Positions 1 through 8,525 of a DNA stretch of 35,202 nt are shown here, in pieces (within the stretch, counting starts at the first letter, position 1; each line of letters begins with the position of its first letter). The position numbers and the translations under genes were made by a program. Origin of the DNA: Novacetimonas hansenii JCM 7643 (GTDB taxonomy: Bacteria > Pseudomonadota > Alphaproteobacteria > Acetobacterales > Acetobacteraceae); contig NZ_BANE01000047.1 in assembly GCF_000964405.1 (NCBI RefSeq), positions 1-35,202 of the forward strand, read 5' to 3'. The notes beneath the pieces are model-generated. The model did not search any database. It was given only the letters and a program-made list of their open reading frames with translations, and was not told the origin of the DNA.

Positions 1-26
1 AAGGCAGCACCCAGAAACTTTTCTTG
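1..26 (-). repeat. Truncated copy of an AT-rich dispersed palindromic repeat
   Basis: Read on the minus strand this segment matches the left arm of the palindromic element at 15623-15708: both contain AAGTTT, a variable base, TGG, a variable base and TGCTGCCTT. The rest of the copy lies outside the window. It sits just downstream of the pstS stop codon, so it may form the 3' end of that transcript. The family assignment comes only from comparing copies inside this window. Confidence 0.5.
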
Positions 27-59
27 TTTTTTATCAATGAGTTGCTTTCAAACACGCTC

Positions 60-1070
60 TTACTGCTTCAGGAAGCTTTCTATCCCGACCTTTACCTCCG
101 GCGGCAGGGGCACGTATTGCAGTTTACGCGCCGTCTCGTCCCCCCGGTCGAATGCCCAGACAAAGAAATCCCGCACCGCGCGCCCCTGCGCGGGATCGGT
201 GGGATCAGTGGGGATCAGGACATAGGTCGCAGCCATGATCGGCCATGCCCCTGCCCCCGCCGCATCAAGGACATCGACACGCCGTGTGGCGTCATCCGCC
301 CATTTCGCGGAACGGGCAGCAGCCTCGAAACTTGCATGGTCGGCCACCACATCCTCCCCATGGCGGTTACGCATCTGCGCCATGACCATGTGGTTGCCCG
401 CGGCATAGGCATATTCAAGATAGCCGATACTGCCCTGTGTATTGCGCACTGCGGCGGCAATCCCGTCATTGCCGCGCGCCCCCTCGCCAACCGGCCATTG
501 GATGGAGGTGCCTGCCCCTTCCTGCGCCTGCCATTGGGGCCATGACTGCGAAAGATAGGTCGTGAACACAAAGGTCGTGCCAGACCCGTCTGCCCGCCGC
601 ACCGGCGCTACAGGGATATCGGGCAGGGCAAGGCCCGGATTGACGGCGGCGATACGCGCATCATTCCACGACGTGATTTCCCCGTCATAAACCTGCGCCA
701 GCAATGCACCCGTCAGGTGCAACTGATTATCCCCCACACCGGGCAGGTTGATGACAGGGACAATCGCCCCCATGACGGTAGGAAACTGCGCAAGGCGCGC
801 ATCGTGCAGCGCGGTGGCGGACATCGGTGCATCCGACGCCCCGAAATCAACCGTACGGGCACGGGCCTGATTCTGTCCCGCCCCGGAGCCGATCGTCTGG
901 TAATTCAGGGTGATGCCCACATCCTTCGCCGCATCCTCGCCCCACGCGCCATAAATGGGCGCGCCAAAACTGGACCCCGCCCCCGTAATCGCCGTGGCGC
1001 CAGCGGTGCCGGCATATCCCGCCATCAGGACAACAAGCCCCGTCCCGATCCATCCCCCTATGGCGCGCAA
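60..1070 (-). CDS. pstS: Phosphate ABC transporter substrate-binding protein (PstS family)
   Basis: Periplasmic phosphate-binding protein of the high-affinity Pst importer. The 336-residue product starts with a hydrophobic signal peptide (about residues 5-25, ending near AGA). The family opening TGAGSSFGAPIYGAW follows, then GSGAGQNQ, FGASDAPM and ADGSGTTFVFTTYLS, segments that build the phosphate-binding cleft in PstS proteins. Length fits the family. The start is a TTG preceded by a purine-rich run (GGGGGGAGAGG, minus strand), which I take as the ribosome binding site; a downstream ATG at residue 16 would cut the signal peptide. It lies 82 bp downstream of pheT on the same strand, apart from any pstCAB or phoU gene, so the rest of the transporter must be elsewhere. 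I see no clear Pho box in the short upstream gap. Confidence 0.93.
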   Translation of the reverse strand: MRAIGGWIGTGLVVLMAGYAGTAGATAITGAGSSFGAPIYGAWGEDAAKDVGITLNYQTIGSGAGQNQARARTVDFGASDAPMSATALHDARLAQFPTVMGAIVPVINLPGVGDNQLHLTGALLAQVYDGEITSWNDARIAAVNPGLALPDIPVAPVRRADGSGTTFVFTTYLSQSWPQWQAQEGAGTSIQWPVGEGARGNDGIAAAVRNTQGSIGYLEYAYAAGNHMVMAQMRNRHGEDVVADHASFEAAARSAKWADDATRRVDVLDAAGAGAWPIMAATYVLIPTDPTDPAQGRAVRDFFVWAFDRGDETARKLQYVPLPPEVKVGIESFLKQ

Positions 1071-1098
1071 TGACCTCTCCCCCCCTGATCAACATGCG

Positions 1099-1153
1099 AA
1101 TGCCGGATGCATGGGCGCGACAGGAGCACAGCCCCGTCGCGCCATCAGGCATT
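1099..1153 (-). terminator. Nested hairpin in the pheT-pstS gap, possible transcription terminator
   Basis: An 8-bp inner stem (1114-1121 with 1136-1143, GGCGCGAC/GTCGCGCC) lies inside a 6-bp outer stem (1099-1104 with 1148-1153, AATGCC/GGCATT). The outer arm reaches into the last base of pheT. No T-run follows on either strand, so intrinsic termination would be weak. It could instead be a processing or stability structure between pheT and pstS. Confidence 0.35.
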
Positions 1154-3615
1154 CAGCCACGCAGTTCGGCATTGCAGGTTTTCTGCGCGGCGGCAATCAC
1201 GCGTGCGCACACCGCCTCGATATCCGCATCAGTCAGGTTGCGGTCGATGGGCTGGATCGTGATCTCCACCCCCATGGACTTGTACCCGGCCGGGATCTTG
1301 TCACCTTCGTACACATCGAACAGGCTGACGGCGGAAATCAGGTTGCGTTCCGCCCCCCTGACAGCGCGCAGCAGTTTTTCCGCAGGGACATCGCCCGCCA
1401 CGATAAAGGCGAAATCACGATGCAGCGGCTGGAACGGCGACAGGTTGGGCGGCGCGCGGCGGCGGCGCTTGGGTTCGGGCACATCCTCAATGAACGTCTC
1501 GAACCCCACCACCGGCAGGTCGATCCCGCGTTCAGACAGCAGCGCGGGATGCAATTGCCCGAAATACCCCAGCACCAGCTTCGGCCCCTGACGCACCGTG
1601 CCGGAACGGCCCGGATGATAATGCGCGGGCGCGTCGGGGGTAATGCTCAGCCCCTCCATCGCAGCCCCCGCGATGCGCAGGACCTCAAGGATATCCGCCT
1701 TGGCCGCCCACAGGTCCACGGGCGTTGCCGCATGACCGGGGATGCGCGCCGAATGGCCACTGCGAATGCCCGCCACGACCTGACGCTGTCCTGCCTCGGC
1801 AAAGCCAGCCCCGATTTCAAACAGGCCGAGGTCGGGATATCCACGTACCGCATTATGCTGCACCGCGTTCAGCAGGTTGACCAGAGGCGTCGGACGCATC
1901 TGATCCAGATCGGCGGCAATGGGGTTGAGCAGATGCAGGCTTTCGGGTGTTTCGCCAAACGCTGCCGCCTGGGCATGCGCGACAAAGGAAAAACCGACCG
2001 TCTCCAGCAGGCCACGCGCGGCCAGGTGCCGCCGCGCCGAGGCCACGCGCACCTGCGCCGCCGTCAGGGCGGGCACCGGTACGGCGGATACAGGCGGCAG
2101 GGAGACCGCCGGGACCGCATCCATGCCCTGCAACCGCAGGACTTCCTCAATCAAATCCACTTCTGAATCGACCGCCATCGCGCCCTGCGCCGCGCGGGCA
2201 GCCTGTTCAGGTGGCAGGTCCCGCGCCTGGTCCAGCACCATCGGCGTTGCGATGTCATTGCGCCATGACGGCACGCTGACGACCACATGTTGCGCATCGC
2301 GCTCGCGAACCTCAAAGCCCAGCCCCTCCAGCGAGGCCACCGCCTGGTCCGGCGCAACCGTCAGTCCGCCAAGCGTCGCGATACGGGCAAAGCGCAGGTG
2401 CGCGTCGCGCTGCCATGCGGGCGGCGCACCGGCTGAGACGACCTCGCTGGCCTCCCCCCCGCACAGATCAAGGATCATGCGTGTCGCCGCCTCCAGCGCG
2501 GCGGGGGGCAGGGCCTGGTCCACACCACGTTCAAAGCGCTGACGCGCATCGGAATGCAGGTTATGCCGCCTGCCGCTCAGGGCGATATGCACGGGATCAA
2601 ACAGCGCACATTCAACAAAGACGTCGGTCGTCGCCGCGTCCACGCCCGTTGCTTCCCCCCCCATGATGCCAGCCAGCGACTGCACGCCGTTGGCGTCGGC
2701 GATCACGCAGTCCTCCACCGTCATCACATGTTCCGCACCGTCAAGGGTACGCAGTGTTTCGCCCTCTCCACGACACAGGGTCAGCACCTTGCCCCCCACC
2801 TTTGCCACATCAAAGACATGCAGCGGACGGCCAAGATCGAACGCGAAATAGTTGGTGATGTCCACCAGCGCGGAAATCGGGCGCAGCCCCACGGATTCCA
2901 GCCGCCGCTGCAACCATTCGGGGCTTGGCCCATTGCGCACGCCACGGATCGTACGGCCCAGAACCCACGGGCAGGCCTGCGTAAATGTATTGGCCCATGA
3001 CAGCGGGGACGCGAACGTCCCTTCCACCGTTTCGGCAAGCCAGGGCCTGAGCGTGCCCATCCCCGCCGCGGCAAGGTCGCGCGCAATGCCACGGATGGCC
3101 AGTGCGTCGCCCCGGTTCGGCGTGATGGCGATTTCGATGACCGGATCATCCATATCCGCAAACAGGGCATAGGACTGCCCCACCACCGTATCATCGGGCA
3201 GTTCGGCAATGCCGTCGGTTTCCTGCCCCAGCCCCAGTTCACGCAGCGAACACAGCATCCCGCCGCTGGCCTCACCCCGGATCTTGCCGGCCTTGATGGT
3301 AATGTCGCTGCCTGGAATCCATGTGCCCGGCGGGGCAAAGATGACCGACAGGCCCGTGCGTGCGTTGGGCGCGCCACAGACGACCTGCACGCGCGCAAAT
3401 CCCTCGCCCGCGTCCACCTGGCATACCCGCAGGCGATCGGCATTGGGGTGCTGTTCCGCGCTGAGGATACGCGCCGTGCGGAATGGGGCGAGGACCGCGC
3501 CACGATCCTCGATCCCCTCGACCTCCAGCCCGATGGTATTCAGCCGTGCGCAGATGTCCTCGACGCTTGCCGTCGTGTCCAGATGTTCACGCAACCATGA
3601 CAGTGAAAACTTCAT
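1153..3615 (-). CDS. pheT: Phenylalanine--tRNA ligase beta subunit
   Basis: Beta chain of the cytosolic alpha2-beta2 phenylalanyl-tRNA synthetase, which charges tRNA-Phe. The product is 820 residues, normal for the bacterial long form. It starts MKFSLSWLREHLD, then has an EMAP/OB-type tRNA-binding domain (about 40-150, with HPNADRLRVCQVD and VVCGAPN), the B3/B4 editing region, the B5 domain, a catalytic-like core (SFVAHAQ, LNPIAADLDQMRPTPLVNLL), and a C-terminal ferredoxin-fold anticodon-binding domain (FDVYEGDKIPAGYKSMGVEITIQP). The ATG start lies 3 bp after the pheS stop, so the two are translationally linked as in nearly all bacteria. Nothing appears missing. Confidence 0.98.
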   Translation of the reverse strand: MKFSLSWLREHLDTTASVEDICARLNTIGLEVEGIEDRGAVLAPFRTARILSAEQHPNADRLRVCQVDAGEGFARVQVVCGAPNARTGLSVIFAPPGTWIPGSDITIKAGKIRGEASGGMLCSLRELGLGQETDGIAELPDDTVVGQSYALFADMDDPVIEIAITPNRGDALAIRGIARDLAAAGMGTLRPWLAETVEGTFASPLSWANTFTQACPWVLGRTIRGVRNGPSPEWLQRRLESVGLRPISALVDITNYFAFDLGRPLHVFDVAKVGGKVLTLCRGEGETLRTLDGAEHVMTVEDCVIADANGVQSLAGIMGGEATGVDAATTDVFVECALFDPVHIALSGRRHNLHSDARQRFERGVDQALPPAALEAATRMILDLCGGEASEVVSAGAPPAWQRDAHLRFARIATLGGLTVAPDQAVASLEGLGFEVRERDAQHVVVSVPSWRNDIATPMVLDQARDLPPEQAARAAQGAMAVDSEVDLIEEVLRLQGMDAVPAVSLPPVSAVPVPALTAAQVRVASARRHLAARGLLETVGFSFVAHAQAAAFGETPESLHLLNPIAADLDQMRPTPLVNLLNAVQHNAVRGYPDLGLFEIGAGFAEAGQRQVVAGIRSGHSARIPGHAATPVDLWAAKADILEVLRIAGAAMEGLSITPDAPAHYHPGRSGTVRQGPKLVLGYFGQLHPALLSERGIDLPVVGFETFIEDVPEPKRRRRAPPNLSPFQPLHRDFAFIVAGDVPAEKLLRAVRGAERNLISAVSLFDVYEGDKIPAGYKSMGVEITIQPIDRNLTDADIEAVCARVIAAAQKTCNAELRG

Positions 3616-3618
3616 TGA

Positions 3619-4689
3619 TCACAGACCTTCATGCAGCAGGGCGGGTGACAGGGGGCTGGTCCCGTAATGACGCAGCCAGCGTACGTCACTGTCGTAAAAG
3701 GAACGCAGGTCGGGAATGCCATGGCGCAGCATGGTCAGACGTTCGATCCCCATGCCAAAGGCAAATCCCTGCCATTCACGCGGGTCGAGGCCACAATTCG
3801 CCAGCACGCGCGGATGCACCATGCCCGACCCCAGCACCTCCAGCCAGTCATCGCCACCACCGATCTGTCCCGTCTTGCGCGACCAGCCGATATCAACCTC
3901 CATCGACGGTTCGGTAAAGGGGAAATAAGAGGCACGGAACCGCACCGGCAGGTCAGGCTGCGCAAAGAAGGCGCGCAGGAAATCCGACAGGCAGCCCTTG
4001 AGATGGCCCAGCGTGATGTCGCGGTCGATCACCAGTCCCTCGCACTGATGAAACATCGGTGAATGGGTCGCGTCATGATCGGCGCGATAGGTGCGCCCCG
4101 GCGCAATGATGCGAATGGGCGGTTCATGCGCCAGCATGGTGCGGATCTGCACGCCCGATGTCTGGGTGCGCAACACACGCTCCGCCGTTTCCGTCCCCTC
4201 CCGCGGGAGGTAGAACGTGTCCTGGTCCGTGCGCGCGGGATGGTGCGATGGGGTATTGAGGGCGGCGAAATTATGCCAGTCGGTCTCGATATCCGGGCCT
4301 TCGGCAACCTTGAAGCCCATCGCCCCGAAAATCGCGGTCATTTCCTCGATCGTGCGGCTGATCGGGTGCAGCGTGCCTTCGGCCTGCACGGCGGCAGGCA
4401 GGGTGACATCGACCCGTTCGGCAGCCAGACGGGCATTGAGGGCCTCGGCCTCCAATGCTTCGCCACGGGCCGCGATCTCACGCGAGAGTTCGTCGCGCAG
4501 GCGGTTCAGCGCGCTGCCACGCAGCTTGCGCTCCTCCGGCGACATCCGGCCCAGTTCCTTCAGCAGGCCGGTCAGGCGTCCTGACTTGCCCATTGTCGCG
4601 ACGCGCACCTCGTCCCATGCCCGCAGGTCAGGTGCCGCGGCCAGCGCCGCAAGGGTGTCTTGCTTCAGGGTTTCGAGATCGTCACTCAT
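3619..4689 (-). CDS. pheS: Phenylalanine--tRNA ligase alpha subunit
   Basis: Catalytic alpha chain of phenylalanyl-tRNA synthetase. I place the start at MSDDLETLKQDTL (356 residues) because GAGG lies a few bases upstream and the encoded N-terminus is the usual coiled-coil arm; the frame stays open to 4815 but the extra 42 residues look non-coding. Class II motifs are present: motif 2 around FHQCEGLVIDRDI and FRASYFPFTEPSMEVD, and motif 3 in GFAFGMGIERLTMLRHGIPDLRSFY. It is followed after 3 bp by pheT and preceded by rplT on the same strand, with a hairpin in the rplT-pheS gap. Confidence 0.98.
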   Translation of the reverse strand: MSDDLETLKQDTLAALAAAPDLRAWDEVRVATMGKSGRLTGLLKELGRMSPEERKLRGSALNRLRDELSREIAARGEALEAEALNARLAAERVDVTLPAAVQAEGTLHPISRTIEEMTAIFGAMGFKVAEGPDIETDWHNFAALNTPSHHPARTDQDTFYLPREGTETAERVLRTQTSGVQIRTMLAHEPPIRIIAPGRTYRADHDATHSPMFHQCEGLVIDRDITLGHLKGCLSDFLRAFFAQPDLPVRFRASYFPFTEPSMEVDIGWSRKTGQIGGGDDWLEVLGSGMVHPRVLANCGLDPREWQGFAFGMGIERLTMLRHGIPDLRSFYDSDVRWLRHYGTSPLSPALLHEGL

Positions 4690-4830
4690 GCTACCTCGCA
4701 CAGGCTCACCGGACAGGCAGGCCGAGGCGCATTCGACAGATGGCGGCCATGCCGGGTATCGGATTAGGTATCGGATTACGTGGGGTGGGACCATCGCCGC
4801 GCCGCTGTCGCGCATCAGGACACACCGGGG

Positions 4831-4871
4831 TACTCAAAACAAAACGGGCCGCCCGGCAGGACGACCCGTTT
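4831..4871 (-). terminator. Intrinsic terminator or attenuator between rplT and pheS
   Basis: On the minus strand a 7-bp stem AAACGGG/CCCGTTT (4865-4871 with 4842-4848) is followed by a T-rich tail, TGTTTTG. It lies downstream of rplT and about 140 bp upstream of the pheS start. It could end the rpmI-rplT transcript or act as a leaky terminator ahead of pheST. I see no phenylalanine-rich leader ORF that would make it a classical phe attenuator. Confidence 0.55.
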
Positions 4872-4909
4872 CGCGGACCTGTCACCACATTATGGGGTGG
4901 ACAACAGGT

Positions 4910-5266
4910 TCAGGCCAGAGCGGCCTGCGCCTTCTTGACGATTTCGGCAAAGGTCGCGGCATCGTCGAACGCAATGGCGGCCAGCACCTTGCGATCAATT
5001 TCGATCCCTGCCTTGTCCAGACCGTTGATGAAACGGCTATAGGTCAGGCCATGTTCACGCACGGCGGCATTGATGCGCTGAATCCACAGGGCGCGGAATT
5101 CACGCTTCTTGTTGCGACGGTCGCGATAGGCATAGCGAAGGGCCTTTTCAAGCCGTTCGAGCGCAATGCGATAATTGGTGGACGACCGGCCCCGGTACCC
5201 CTTGGAGAGTTCCAGAACCTTCTTGTGACGGGCGTGTGAGGTAACGCCCCGCTTGACGCGTGCCAT
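4910..5266 (-). CDS. rplT: 50S ribosomal protein L20
   Basis: Large-subunit ribosomal protein L20, needed early in 50S assembly and bound to 23S rRNA. The 118-residue product has the family's very basic N-terminal half ([19 protein letters not shown], then [22 protein letters not shown]) and a globular C-terminus ([24 protein letters not shown]). Length is exactly typical. It lies 14 bp downstream of rpmI, the usual pairing, and upstream of pheST. L20 represses its own operon translationally in other bacteria; I cannot see a specific L20 leader structure here. Confidence 0.98.
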   Translation of the reverse strand: MARVKRGVTSHARHKKVLELSKGYRGRSSTNYRIALERLEKALRYAYRDRRNKKREFRALWIQRINAAVREHGLTYSRFINGLDKAGIEIDRKVLAAIAFDDAATFAEIVKKAQAALA

Positions 5267-5280
5267 GTATCAGATGCTCC

Positions 5281-5484
5281 TTATGCCAGCCCGTAGGGCG
5301 CCCACTGCTTCACAGTGCGGCCATCCATTTCCGTCAGGGTCTGCGAACCGCGGTTGGTACGCTTCATCTTCTGCGAACGGTTGATAAGGCCGTGACGCTT
5401 GTTGCCGGGGCCAGCCAGCACCTTGCCGGTCGCGGTGATCTTGAACCGCTTTTTGACCGACGACTTGGTCTTCATCTTGGGCAT
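5281..5484 (-). CDS. rpmI: 50S ribosomal protein L35
   Basis: Small basic ribosomal protein L35 of 67 residues ([20 protein letters not shown]..., later KRHGLINRS and the tail WAPYGLA). The start at 5484 has GGAG about six bases upstream. The frame runs open further upstream, but those residues do not resemble L35 and the family always starts MPKMKTK or similar. It heads rpmI-rplT. infC, which often precedes rpmI, is not here; the upstream neighbour is a divergent SDR gene. Confidence 0.97.
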   Translation of the reverse strand: MPKMKTKSSVKKRFKITATGKVLAGPGNKRHGLINRSQKMKRTNRGSQTLTEMDGRTVKQWAPYGLA

Positions 5485-5597
5485 TTTCATCTCCATCGGT
5501 TTTTCGCATCCCATGGCCCACCGGACCGGTCGGAACGCGAACGTGACATTGCGGCCGGGCATGCCCTTGATCAGGCCCGGACGCGCGAACATCGCTG

Positions 5598-5626
5598 CCT
5601 ATAAACAACGCCGCGACACCAATCAA
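5598..5626 (-). promoter_or_regulatory. Candidate promoter for rpmI-rplT
   Basis: On the minus strand TTGATT (5621-5626) and TATAGG (5598-5603) are separated by exactly 17 bp. Each matches the sigma-70 consensus at four of six positions. This would start transcription near 5591 and give a leader of about 105 nt before rpmI. Just upstream lie short tandem units TGATCGCCCC and TGATTGCCCC (5631-5650). No other signal stands out between rpmI and the SDR gene. Confidence 0.45.
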
Positions 5627-5740
5627 GCCCTGATCGCCCCTGATTGCCCCTGATCACCATGGCGCGTTGTCTCCCCCCGGACGGCAGCCTATAACGCAAC
5701 GGCAACATGGGGACCGGTCCCCAGACGGGAGAGAACGATC

Positions 5741-6472
5741 ATGACAGCACAACGCGTGGCGATAGTGACCGGCGGCAGCCGTGGAATTGGGGCCAGCATT
5801 GCCGAAGCCCTGGCGAAGGACGGGTTCGACATTGCAATTTCCTATGCCCGCAATGCAACGGCGGCGGATGCGACTGTGGCGCGCATCACGGCACTTGGCC
5901 GCACGGCACGGGCCTATCGCGCGGGTGAGGGCACGGACGCGGCACGGGAACTGATCGAACAGGTTGTGCAGGATTTCGGGCGGCTGGACACGCTGGTGTG
6001 CAATGCCGGCATCTATCCCTATGCCAAGGTGCAGGAAATGACGGTGGCGCAGGTGGATGCGACGCTGGACCTGAACGTACGCGCCGTCATGCTGGAGACG
6101 ATGGCCGCCGTGACGCATATGAAGCGTGGCGGGCGCATCATCCTGATCGGTTCCACCTTTGGCGAACGCGCGCCCTTCCCCGGCATCTCGCTCTACAGCG
6201 CGACGAAGGCCGCGCTGGGTGGTTTCGTGCGTGGCGCGGCGCGTGACCTGGGGCCGGAAGGCATTACCATCAACGTGATCCAGCCCGGCCCCATTGATAC
6301 GGACATGAACCCTGCCGATGGCGCGGGTGCGGACATGCTGCGCGGTTTCCTGTGCATGCCGGAATATGGCAAACCGGCTGACATCGCCTCCATGGCGTCC
6401 TTCCTGGCCCGCCCCGAAAGCGACAACATCACCGGCGCGGCCCTGACCGTGGATGGGGGGCTAGCTGCCTGA
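5741..6472 (+). CDS. SDR-family NAD(P)-dependent oxidoreductase
   Basis: A classical short-chain dehydrogenase/reductase of 243 residues, probably cytosolic. Seen directly: the cofactor-binding TGGSRGIG (residues 10-17), CNAG at 87-90, the catalytic Ser near 138 (IGSTFGE), YSATK with Tyr152 and Lys156, and the C-terminal ALTVDGG. PGPIDTDMNP follows the active site as usual. A GGGAGAG ribosome binding site lies just upstream of the ATG. The protein resembles FabG-like 3-oxoacyl-ACP reductases and sugar or alcohol dehydrogenases, so the substrate cannot be named. It stands alone, divergent from rpmI, and is followed by a long gap before the mannitol dehydrogenase gene. Confidence 0.93.
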   Translation: MTAQRVAIVTGGSRGIGASIAEALAKDGFDIAISYARNATAADATVARITALGRTARAYRAGEGTDAARELIEQVVQDFGRLDTLVCNAGIYPYAKVQEMTVAQVDATLDLNVRAVMLETMAAVTHMKRGGRIILIGSTFGERAPFPGISLYSATKAALGGFVRGAARDLGPEGITINVIQPGPIDTDMNPADGAGADMLRGFLCMPEYGKPADIASMASFLARPESDNITGAALTVDGGLAA

Positions 6473-6869
6473 CGCCGCGTTTGCGCAGGGAAACAGGCTG
6501 TTTCCCTGCGGCACCCTTTGCGGAGCCTGCCCGACTGTCGCCCGCTTCCTGCACCGGCCTTGATTTTTTGAATCAAGACTGCATGCAAAAGCTTTTTTGC
6601 GAAAATGATACCGCAACCGCATCCCGCTTCCGGCTTTGCCGGGACTTCGGCCTGCACTTTACGCATGCGCCTTAACGGATGTGGCCCGGATGCTGCGCAA
6701 TACTTCGTAATATACACAGCCATCGTCCCCTCATGCCCCAAATCCCGCCAAAGCGGATCACCCTGCCCTTTTCCTGCCGGAAACTGACGGCAGGTACATC
6801 ACTTTCGCGGGTTGTCACATTTTCCATTTCTGATTAGGCGTCGTGAATACTTTGCCGTGGAAAATGGTC
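6473..6869. other. Intergenic region with three hairpins, no gene seen
   Basis: A 12-bp perfect stem with a 3-nt loop (6484-6510, CGCAGGGAAACA/TGTTTCCCTGCG) follows the SDR stop, without a T-run. Further on, two AT-rich hairpins occur near 6557-6602: CTTGATT/AATCAAG, and GCAAAA/TTTTGC ending in a T-rich stretch. These probably end the SDR transcript. The promoter of the mannitol dehydrogenase gene should lie in the second half, but I find no convincing -35/-10 pair. Confidence 0.4.
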
Positions 6870-8351
6870 ATGACCATACTCAATACTACATCCCTGCCCC
6901 ATCTGCCGCCGGAAATCATGGTTCCGTCCTATGACCGCGGCAAGGTTACGCCGGGCATTGCCCATCTGAGTGTCGGTAATTTCCACCGCGCGCACGAAGC
7001 GGTCTACCTTGAACGCATTCTGGCGCGCCCGGGGCAGTCGGACTGGGGCATCGTGGGGATCGGCCTGATGGACAGCCCCGGCGAGGCGGACAAGGCCGAT
7101 GCCATGAAGGCGCAGGACTGCCTGTATTCCCTGACGGAATGCGCGCCCGACGCACCCGATACCGTGCGGGTCATCGGCTCCATCATCGAATATGTCCACG
7201 CCCCGGCCGATCGTGCGGCAGCCATCGAACGCCTGGCTGACCCCGCGATACGCATCGTCAGCATGACAATTACCGAAGGCGGCTATTACGTCGATGAAAA
7301 CGGGCATTTTCCGCTCGACCTGCCTGTCATTGCCGAAGACCTGAAGCGCGATGTGCCCCATACCGCCTTTGGCGTCCTGACCGAGGCGCTGCGCCTGCGC
7401 CGTGACCGCGGGATTGGCCCATTCACCGTCCTGTCTTGCGACAACCTGCCGCAAAATGGCCACGTGGCGCGCAACGCCACCCTGACATGGGCCAGGGCAC
7501 GCGATGCGGCGCTGGCGGAATGGATGGCAGACAACGTCACCTTCCCCTGCACGATGGTGGATCGCATCACCCCGGCGGTGCGCCCCGATGACGTGCGCCG
7601 CCTTGATGCCGCCAGTGGCCTTGATGACCGCATCCCCGTCTTTTGCGAGGATTTCATACAATGGGTGATCGAGGACAAATTCTGCGCAGGCCGGCCGGAA
7701 TTCGATGCCGTGGGCGTGCAGTTCACGGACAATGTCTATCCGTATGAGGAAGTAAAGCTGCGGATGCTCAATGCCTCGCACTCGCTGCTGGGACTGTCGG
7801 GCGTGCTGTCGGGATACCGCATTGTCAGCGACATCATGGCTGACATGAACGAAGTCTCCCTGGTGGAGCGTTACCTCGGCCTTGACGCAGAACCGCTGCT
7901 GACGGCACCGCCGGGCATGGAACTGCATGAATATGGCGCACTGCTGCTGCGGCGTTTCCGCAATCATGCCATCAGCGACCAACTGCTGCGCATCGCATCG
8001 GACAGCACGTCAAAGCTACAGATGTTCATCCGTGAAACAGCGATGGGCCTGCTGGCGACGCACCGCACCCCGATCCGCGTGGCCTTCGTGATCTCGTGCT
8101 ATCTGGAATATCTGCGCGGCCATGATGACAATGGCGCGACCTATCCGATCATGGAACCACATCTCAGCGCGCCGGACCGTGCCCTTGCCACTGGCGCGGA
8201 CCTTGATGCGGCCCTGAACATGTCGGTGTTCGCGGGCTGGGGACTGACGGAGTCACCGGACTTCGTCACATGCTATCGCACGGTCCGGCAGGCCATCCGT
8301 GCGCACGGCACGCGCAGGACACTGGCGGAGGTCGTTCTTACGGCGCAATAA
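6870..8351 (+). CDS. Mannitol 2-dehydrogenase family protein (polyol-specific long-chain dehydrogenase)
   Basis: NAD(P)-dependent oxidoreductase that interconverts D-mannitol and D-fructose or a closely related polyol/ketose or uronate pair. From the chosen ATG the product is 493 residues, the length of well-studied mannitol 2-dehydrogenases. The active-site set K296, N301 and H304 is present in VKLRMLNASHSLL, and the N-terminal Rossmann region contains GNFHRAH. The ATG at 6870 is preferred because GGAAA lies at a good distance; in-frame GTG (6843) and ATG (6864) starts are possible and add up to nine residues. Fructuronate and tagaturonate reductases share this fold, so the exact substrate is inferred. 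It lies upstream of gcd, a common oxidative-sugar setting in acetic acid bacteria. Confidence 0.9.
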   Translation: MTILNTTSLPHLPPEIMVPSYDRGKVTPGIAHLSVGNFHRAHEAVYLERILARPGQSDWGIVGIGLMDSPGEADKADAMKAQDCLYSLTECAPDAPDTVRVIGSIIEYVHAPADRAAAIERLADPAIRIVSMTITEGGYYVDENGHFPLDLPVIAEDLKRDVPHTAFGVLTEALRLRRDRGIGPFTVLSCDNLPQNGHVARNATLTWARARDAALAEWMADNVTFPCTMVDRITPAVRPDDVRRLDAASGLDDRIPVFCEDFIQWVIEDKFCAGRPEFDAVGVQFTDNVYPYEEVKLRMLNASHSLLGLSGVLSGYRIVSDIMADMNEVSLVERYLGLDAEPLLTAPPGMELHEYGALLLRRFRNHAISDQLLRIASDSTSKLQMFIRETAMGLLATHRTPIRVAFVISCYLEYLRGHDDNGATYPIMEPHLSAPDRALATGADLDAALNMSVFAGWGLTESPDFVTCYRTVRQAIRAHGTRRTLAEVVLTAQ

Positions 8352-8387
8352 CCCTTCTTTTTCCACGATATACGACCCGTCCTGTGC

Positions 8388-8420
8388 GCCCTCCGTCATG
8401 CCTGCATCGCGGAGGGCTTT
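8388..8420 (+). terminator. Probable terminator after the mannitol dehydrogenase gene
   Basis: A perfect 8-bp GC-rich stem (8388-8395 GCCCTCCG with 8410-8417 CGGAGGGC) and a 14-nt loop are followed by only three Ts. It lies 37 bp past the stop codon. The weak T-run makes efficiency uncertain. Confidence 0.5.
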
Positions 8421-8525
8421 GACACGTCATCGTTAGAAATAACTTCTTGACCTGCGCCTGATTTATAAGCTGTCTCCTGAACTAAGGCCCGCGCCCGCCG
8501 TTTTTCGCTCTGCTTCAGGAAGATC

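Noticed and set aside
955-2166. Long plus-strand frame of 403 residues opposite pheT and pstS
   Set aside because: It lies wholly antisense to two clear genes, is rich in His, Arg and Gln, and reflects GC-rich codon bias.
5281-5592. Extended 103-residue form of L35
   Set aside because: The extra N-terminal residues are unlike L35, and the start at 5484 has a good ribosome binding site; the candidate promoter would start near 5591, leaving no room for the longer form's translation signals.
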